Source: CAZKZZ01 sp964557375 (lineage in GTDB: Bacteria; Spirochaetota; Spirochaetia; SPDA01; CAZJBZ01). From it: 9,231 nucleotides of DNA. A model generated the notes under the pieces. It saw only the letters and a list, made by a program, of their open reading frames with translations. It did not search any database and had not been told where the DNA came from. Below are positions 6,730 through 9,231 of this stretch, one piece after another; the first letter of the stretch is position 1; each line of letters opens with the position of its first letter. The stretch lies in contig CAZKZZ010000153.1 of NCBI GenBank assembly GCA_964557375.1, positions 1 through 9,231 on the forward strand, read 5' to 3'. A program made the translations under genes and the position numbers.

Positions 6730-7297
6730 TTTCATCCTCCTCTTTGATTTTGATTTCCTTAAAAACTACTTCTTCGAATCCTGCCAGCGAGAGAAACTTC
6801 TCGATCAGTTTTTTTGCGTTCTCTTCCGCCTTTACCAGGATATTTCTCTCGAGGGCATCCTCTCTGATAACAGCTTTCTGCCGGTCGATCTCATCGTAGT
6901 ATTCCAAACGGGAAACGCTCTTTCCCCGCTCTTTTACAAAATACTGGTTGATGCTGTTCTCATCCGCATCGATCAGTAAGATTTCGGGCGGGGGGAGCTT
7001 GACTTCCACCGAGTTCTTCTGTTTAGGTGTTATTTCAATACCGTTGCTCAAATCGATTCCTGCCTGGACAACGACATCGATCGAGAAGAGCAGTTTCTTC
7101 TCCGCTGTAGTAATTCCTAAAAACTTGGCCTCTTCTCCTACGTAGATGATGTCCCGGTACACGTGTTCATAGGTTGGAAGAGTGAGAATTTCCCTGATAT
7201 GCGTTTCGAGTTCGTCCGGGGGCGGGGTGTTGTTACTTTCACAGGCGAGAAGAGTGAAGATGAGGAGAATAACAGGAAACAGCCGGAAAATCTTCAT
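6716..7297 (-). CDS. DUF4230-like lipoprotein
   Basis: This 193-aa protein starts with a classic lipoprotein signal: MKIFR, a hydrophobic core, then the lipobox LLAC with Cys19. A polar linker (ESNNTPPPDE) follows, so the mature protein should be a lipid-anchored envelope protein. The remainder carries the same ordered blocks as its neighbour: ILTLPTYEHVYR (37-48), FSIDVVVQAGIDL (71-83), VEVKLPPPEILLID (97-110) and AKKLIEKFLSLAGFEEVVFK (161-180), then an acidic/basic tail. DUF4230 assignment is by eye. The gene ends 14 bp inside the start of its paralog, with the paralog's SD lying in its own last codons, so they are coupled. No SD precedes this gene; a promoter-like pair in the thrH 3' end suggests a leaderless start of its own. 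Function unknown. Confidence 0.85.
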   Translation of the reverse strand: MKIFRLFPVILLIFTLLACESNNTPPPDELETHIREILTLPTYEHVYRDIIYVGEEAKFLGITTAEKKLLFSIDVVVQAGIDLSNGIEITPKQKNSVEVKLPPPEILLIDADENSINQYFVKERGKSVSRLEYYDEIDRQKAVIREDALERNILVKAEENAKKLIEKFLSLAGFEEVVFKEIKIKEEDENGSS

Positions 7298-7304
7298 TAA
7301 CTGT

Positions 7305-7334
7305 ATTGTAATGGTTACCGGAGAATCCGGTCAA
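7305..7334 (-). promoter_or_regulatory. Predicted internal promoter of the DUF4230-like lipoprotein gene
   Basis: On the minus strand TTGACC (7334-7329, 5 of 6) and TACAAT (7310-7305, 5 of 6) are 18 nt apart. Seven bases, ACAGTTA, lie between the -10 and the ATG at 7297, so +1 would fall on or one base before the start codon. The -35 lies in the last codons of thrH. There is no SD in the 17-bp gap, which supports a separate, leaderless start for the lipoprotein-paralog-plsC-yjbQ run. Confidence 0.45.
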
Positions 7335-7917
7335 TCTCTCCTAACAGTTCAACATGGGTCCGGGTTACCGGGAATTGGGGAAATTCGGTTACGATGGTCT
7401 CCGGGGGCCGGAAAAAAATACCCGCGTCCGCAGTCTGGAGCATGGTCACATCGTTGTACGAATCGCCCGAAGCGATTACATCGAAATTGATGGACTTCAG
7501 CGCCTTTACTGCATGCCGCTTGCCGTCCTGCTGCCGCAGTTTGTAGTCGGTAATTCTGCCGCCGGCATCGGTTACCAGATAATTGCAGAAGAGTGTCGGC
7601 CAGCCGAGCTTTTTCATGAGCGGTTTTGCAAACTGAGTGAATGTATCGGAGAGAATGATGACCTGGGTGCGGGAGCGCAGTTCTTCCATGAACTCTGCCG
7701 CACCTTCTAACGGGTCCATCGTTGCAATGACGTTTTGAATGTCCTGCAGTTTCAGGCCGTGCTGGTCGAGAATCCCGATCCGCCGTTTCATAAGCTCATC
7801 GTAGTCGGAGATATCCCGAGTGGTGAGACGCAGTTCTTTTATTCCGGTATGCTCCGCCACGTTTATCCAGATTTCCGGGACGAGCACCCCTTCCAAGTCA
7901 AGGCATACAACAAACAT
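7315..7917 (-). CDS. thrH: ThrH: phosphoserine phosphatase / homoserine phosphotransferase
   Basis: The 200-aa HAD-superfamily protein closely resembles Pseudomonas ThrH, which dephosphorylates phosphoserine and can transfer the phosphate to homoserine, linking serine and threonine synthesis. Motif I is CLDLEGVLVPEIW (5-17) with nucleophile Asp7; Glu9 replaces the usual second Asp, as is typical of ThrH. Next come TTRDISDYDELM (32-43), HGLKLQDIQNVIAT (53-66), motif II VIILSDT (86-92) with Ser90, Lys133 in the motif III position, and motif IV GDSYND (151-156). EFPQFPVT (178-185) is also a ThrH-type segment. The start matches the family N-terminus, so although no SD precedes the ATG the start is reliable; a promoter with its -10 ending 6 nt upstream implies leaderless translation. 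No other serine or threonine gene is adjacent. Confidence 0.93.
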   Translation of the reverse strand: MFVVCLDLEGVLVPEIWINVAEHTGIKELRLTTRDISDYDELMKRRIGILDQHGLKLQDIQNVIATMDPLEGAAEFMEELRSRTQVIILSDTFTQFAKPLMKKLGWPTLFCNYLVTDAGGRITDYKLRQQDGKRHAVKALKSINFDVIASGDSYNDVTMLQTADAGIFFRPPETIVTEFPQFPVTRTHVELLGEIDRILR

Positions 7918-7923
7918 CGGGCA

Positions 7924-7952
7924 ATTATTACAAGATCACTTAATTGTGTCAA
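7924..7952 (-). promoter_or_regulatory. Predicted sigma70 promoter of thrH (leaderless)
   Basis: On the minus strand TTGACA (7952-7947, perfect) is followed after exactly 17 nt by AATAAT (7929-7924, 5 of 6). The 6 bases TGCCCG separate it from the ATG at 7917, which puts +1 on the start codon. No SD lies in this interval. Because the thrH start is fixed by family alignment, this is the clearest leaderless candidate in the window. Confidence 0.65.
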
Positions 7953-7980
7953 TAAAGCAAGGGTACACGATCATCACATT

Positions 7981-8652
7981 CTAAATAAGTTTTTCCACAT
8001 CCTGCCTGGGAATAGCACCGCCGTGGGAGGCGTAGAACATCTCGATATCGAGATCGAGCAGTTTTTTTAGACTCGTTTTGACCGTCTCGAGTGAGTCGGC
8101 TATCTTTGGAAGCCCGGCCCGTCCGAAGATGAACATCCCCCTCATCAGCAGGTCCCCAATACAGGCCGCTTTCAGTTCAGGAAGATAGAGAGACATAGCT
8201 CCCGCAGTGTGCCCCGGGGTGTGGAGCAGTTGTCCGTCAAACCCCAATTCCTGCAGGTCGTATGCATCCTCCACCACGATTCCCGGATAGAGCGGGGGGA
8301 TGATCTCTTTATCTTTGCCGGCACCGGTCATCTTTACGAGCAATCTCCCCAATCCCGATTGGGGGACTACAGGTGCACTTTTCCCCTCCTGGATGTAGGG
8401 GGCCGCTTCTTTCTGTATTGCCACCGGAGCTACAATTTGTTCCCGCAGTTCATGAACTCCGCCGATATGGTCTTCGTGGCTGTGGGTTATAACGATCAGT
8501 TTTACTGCCTCCGGTTTTATTGCTAATGAAGCGATTTTCGCCAATATTTTGTTGCCGTGACCGGGCATCCCGGTATCAACGAGAATCGCGCTCTGTTCAT
8601 TATGAACGAGATAGGCTGAAACCATCCCGAGCGAGATTTCTGTAATCTGCAT
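7981..8652 (-). CDS. MBL-fold metallo-hydrolase
   Basis: This 223-aa protein has the glyoxalase-II-like metallo-beta-lactamase fold. The metal site is complete: ITHSHEDHIGG (55-65; His57, His59, Asp61, His62), TPGHTAGAMS (145-154; His148), CIGDLL (164-169; Asp167) and ASHGG (208-212; His210), so a dinuclear zinc or iron hydrolase is expected. An early SAYLV and LVDTG (24-28) are also typical. There is no signal peptide, so it is cytosolic. A TTG codon at 8655 is also in frame, but the ATG at 8652 is preferred, with AGGAGG 8 nt upstream. It is divergent from the DUF401-like gene and 63 bp upstream of thrH on the same strand. The substrate cannot be predicted; hydroxyacylglutathione hydrolase proper is unlikely because its C-terminal substrate-binding domain is missing. 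Confidence 0.9.
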   Translation of the reverse strand: MQITEISLGMVSAYLVHNEQSAILVDTGMPGHGNKILAKIASLAIKPEAVKLIVITHSHEDHIGGVHELREQIVAPVAIQKEAAPYIQEGKSAPVVPQSGLGRLLVKMTGAGKDKEIIPPLYPGIVVEDAYDLQELGFDGQLLHTPGHTAGAMSLYLPELKAACIGDLLMRGMFIFGRAGLPKIADSLETVKTSLKKLLDLDIEMFYASHGGAIPRQDVEKLI

Positions 8653-8678
8653 CAATCAATCCTCCTGTTGAAGCCTTT

Positions 8679-8690
8679 ATGTGTACACAT
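8679..8690. promoter_or_regulatory. 12-bp palindrome, candidate operator between divergent genes
   Basis: ATGTGTACACAT is a perfect inverted repeat in the 68-bp gap between the MBL gene and the DUF401-like gene. It overlaps the predicted -10/+1 region of the leftward promoter and the predicted -35 of the rightward promoter, where a bound protein would affect both. No regulator gene is visible nearby, so the factor is unknown. Confidence 0.4.
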
Positions 8691-8710
8691 TCTAACTGGT
8701 TGTGTATAGT
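8682..8710 (+). promoter_or_regulatory. Predicted promoter of the DUF401-like gene
   Basis: TGTACA (8682-8687, 4 of 6) and TATAGT (8705-8710, 5 of 6) are 17 nt apart. Transcription would start near 8717, leaving about 4 nt before the ATG at 8721, so the weak AGGG at 8711-8714 may not be in the mRNA. Confidence 0.4.
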
Positions 8711-8717
8711 AGGGCAA
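8689..8717 (-). promoter_or_regulatory. Predicted promoter of the MBL-fold gene
   Basis: On the minus strand TTGCCC (8717-8712, 4 of 6) and TAGAAT (8694-8689, 5 of 6) are 17 nt apart, giving +1 near 8682 and a leader of about 30 nt that includes AGGAGG. This gene therefore has a conventional leader, unlike thrH. Confidence 0.4.
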
Positions 8718-8720
8718 GTT

Positions 8721-9231
8721 ATGTCAGCTCTGCTTACTGCACCGGTGATCTTGAAAATATTTCTCTCCTTGGCCGTTATTCTGATCGTAAATAAACTGGC
8801 GAACAATCTGCTCTTGGCCATTATTGCCGGCTCTCTTACGATCGGATTCTGGTCGGGCCATTCCGTTACCGCGGTCGGGATGATCGCCTGGCATCGTTTT
8901 TTTTCACTTGATAATGCAATGCTTCTCCTGGTCGTCGTCCTTATCATCTGGCTCAGTTCGCAAATGTCTAAAACCGGGGTAATGGATGATCTGGTCTCGA
9001 GTGTTCGGTCGAAACTGTCGGGCAGAACCGCGATCGCCGTACTTCCCTCCGTTATCGGCCTGCTCCCCATGCCGGGTGGGGCCCTCTTTTCCGCGCCTCT
9101 CGTTGATAATGTTGATGAAGCGAATATCGTCGAACCGGTACGCAAAACCAGGATAAACTATTATTTTCGTCACGTGTGGGAGTTTTGGTGGCCTCTCTAT
9201 CCGGGCGTGCTGTTGGCAATTGATCTCTCCG
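8721..9231 (+). CDS. DUF401 family integral membrane protein, N-terminal part
   Basis: The frame is open from the ATG at 8721 to the window edge, giving 170 residues of a longer protein. It starts with closely spaced hydrophobic helices (about 8-23, 28-45 and 66-80), then SKTGVMDDL, SGRTAIAVLPS (100-110) and LLPMPGGALFSAPLVD (114-129), followed by RINYYFRHVWEFWWP and LYPGV (144-163). The MPGGALFSAPL and INYxFRHxWExWWPLYPG segments are the family signature as I know it; DUF401 proteins are polytopic and resemble ion-transporter-superfamily permeases, with no confirmed substrate. A weak AGGG lies 6 nt before the ATG. It is divergent from the MBL gene and probably shares a control region with it. 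The hydrophobic profile and motifs make the reading secure despite truncation. Confidence 0.88.
   Translation, partial: MSALLTAPVILKIFLSLAVILIVNKLANNLLLAIIAGSLTIGFWSGHSVTAVGMIAWHRFFSLDNAMLLLVVVLIIWLSSQMSKTGVMDDLVSSVRSKLSGRTAIAVLPSVIGLLPMPGGALFSAPLVDNVDEANIVEPVRKTRINYYFRHVWEFWWPLYPGVLLAIDLS

Noticed and set aside
8347..8364. Inverted repeat CCCCAATC-CC-GATTGGGG
   Set aside because: It is inside the MBL coding region, the loop is only 2 nt and no T-run follows on either strand, so it is not a terminator.
8600..9145. Minus-strand open frame of 181 codons over the 3' region
   Set aside because: It opposes the clearly coding DUF401 frame and yields a low-complexity Thr/Ser/Arg-rich product with no motif; a shadow frame.

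Overview
The window looks like chromosomal DNA from a free-living, mid-GC bacterium with compact gene packing. Tandem DUF4230-like envelope proteins, a pyrrolysine-free MttB homolog, ThrH and a DUF401 membrane protein together fit an environmental spirochaete, but this is a weak inference because no rRNA or phylogenetic marker is present. Eleven genes can be supported. There are no mobile elements, tRNAs, CRISPR arrays or phage genes.

Left, + strand (1-2600): the last codons of an OppB/DppB-type ABC permease are followed by an MmgE/PrpD-family protein and an opine (octopine/nopaline) dehydrogenase-family protein. The gaps are about 20 bp and both downstream genes have strong Shine-Dalgarno (SD) sites, so this is probably one catabolic operon: import of a small peptide-like or opine-like compound, followed by epimerase/lyase and NAD(P)-dependent steps. 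A non-pyrrolysine trimethylamine-methyltransferase (MttB) family gene converges on it from the right with only 32 bp between the stop codons.

Centre, - strand (8652 down to 2633): a long run of co-oriented genes. In transcription order these are an MBL-fold hydrolase, thrH, a DUF4230-like lipoprotein, a membrane-anchored DUF4230-like paralog, a PlsC-type acyltransferase, yjbQ, an unrecognised 214-aa protein and the MttB homolog. From the lipoprotein to the 214-aa gene the genes overlap or nearly touch. Three genes here (mttB-like, thrH, lipoprotein) have no SD. Each instead has a good sigma70-type -35/-10 pair whose -10 ends 6-7 nt before the ATG, so their transcripts are predicted to be leaderless. 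The SD-bearing genes of the same strand lie inside the run or, for the MBL gene, have a normal leader.

Right, + strand (8721-end): the N-terminal 170 residues of a DUF401-family integral membrane protein, divergent from the MBL gene. A perfect 12-bp palindrome lies between them, overlapping predicted promoter elements of both, and is a candidate shared operator.

The most notable points are the predicted leaderless starts, the MmgE/PrpD plus opine-dehydrogenase pairing (which recalls iminodisuccinate/opine chemistry), the tandem DUF4230-like pair with different membrane anchors, and the unrecognised 214-aa gene. All function calls rest on reading motifs by eye.
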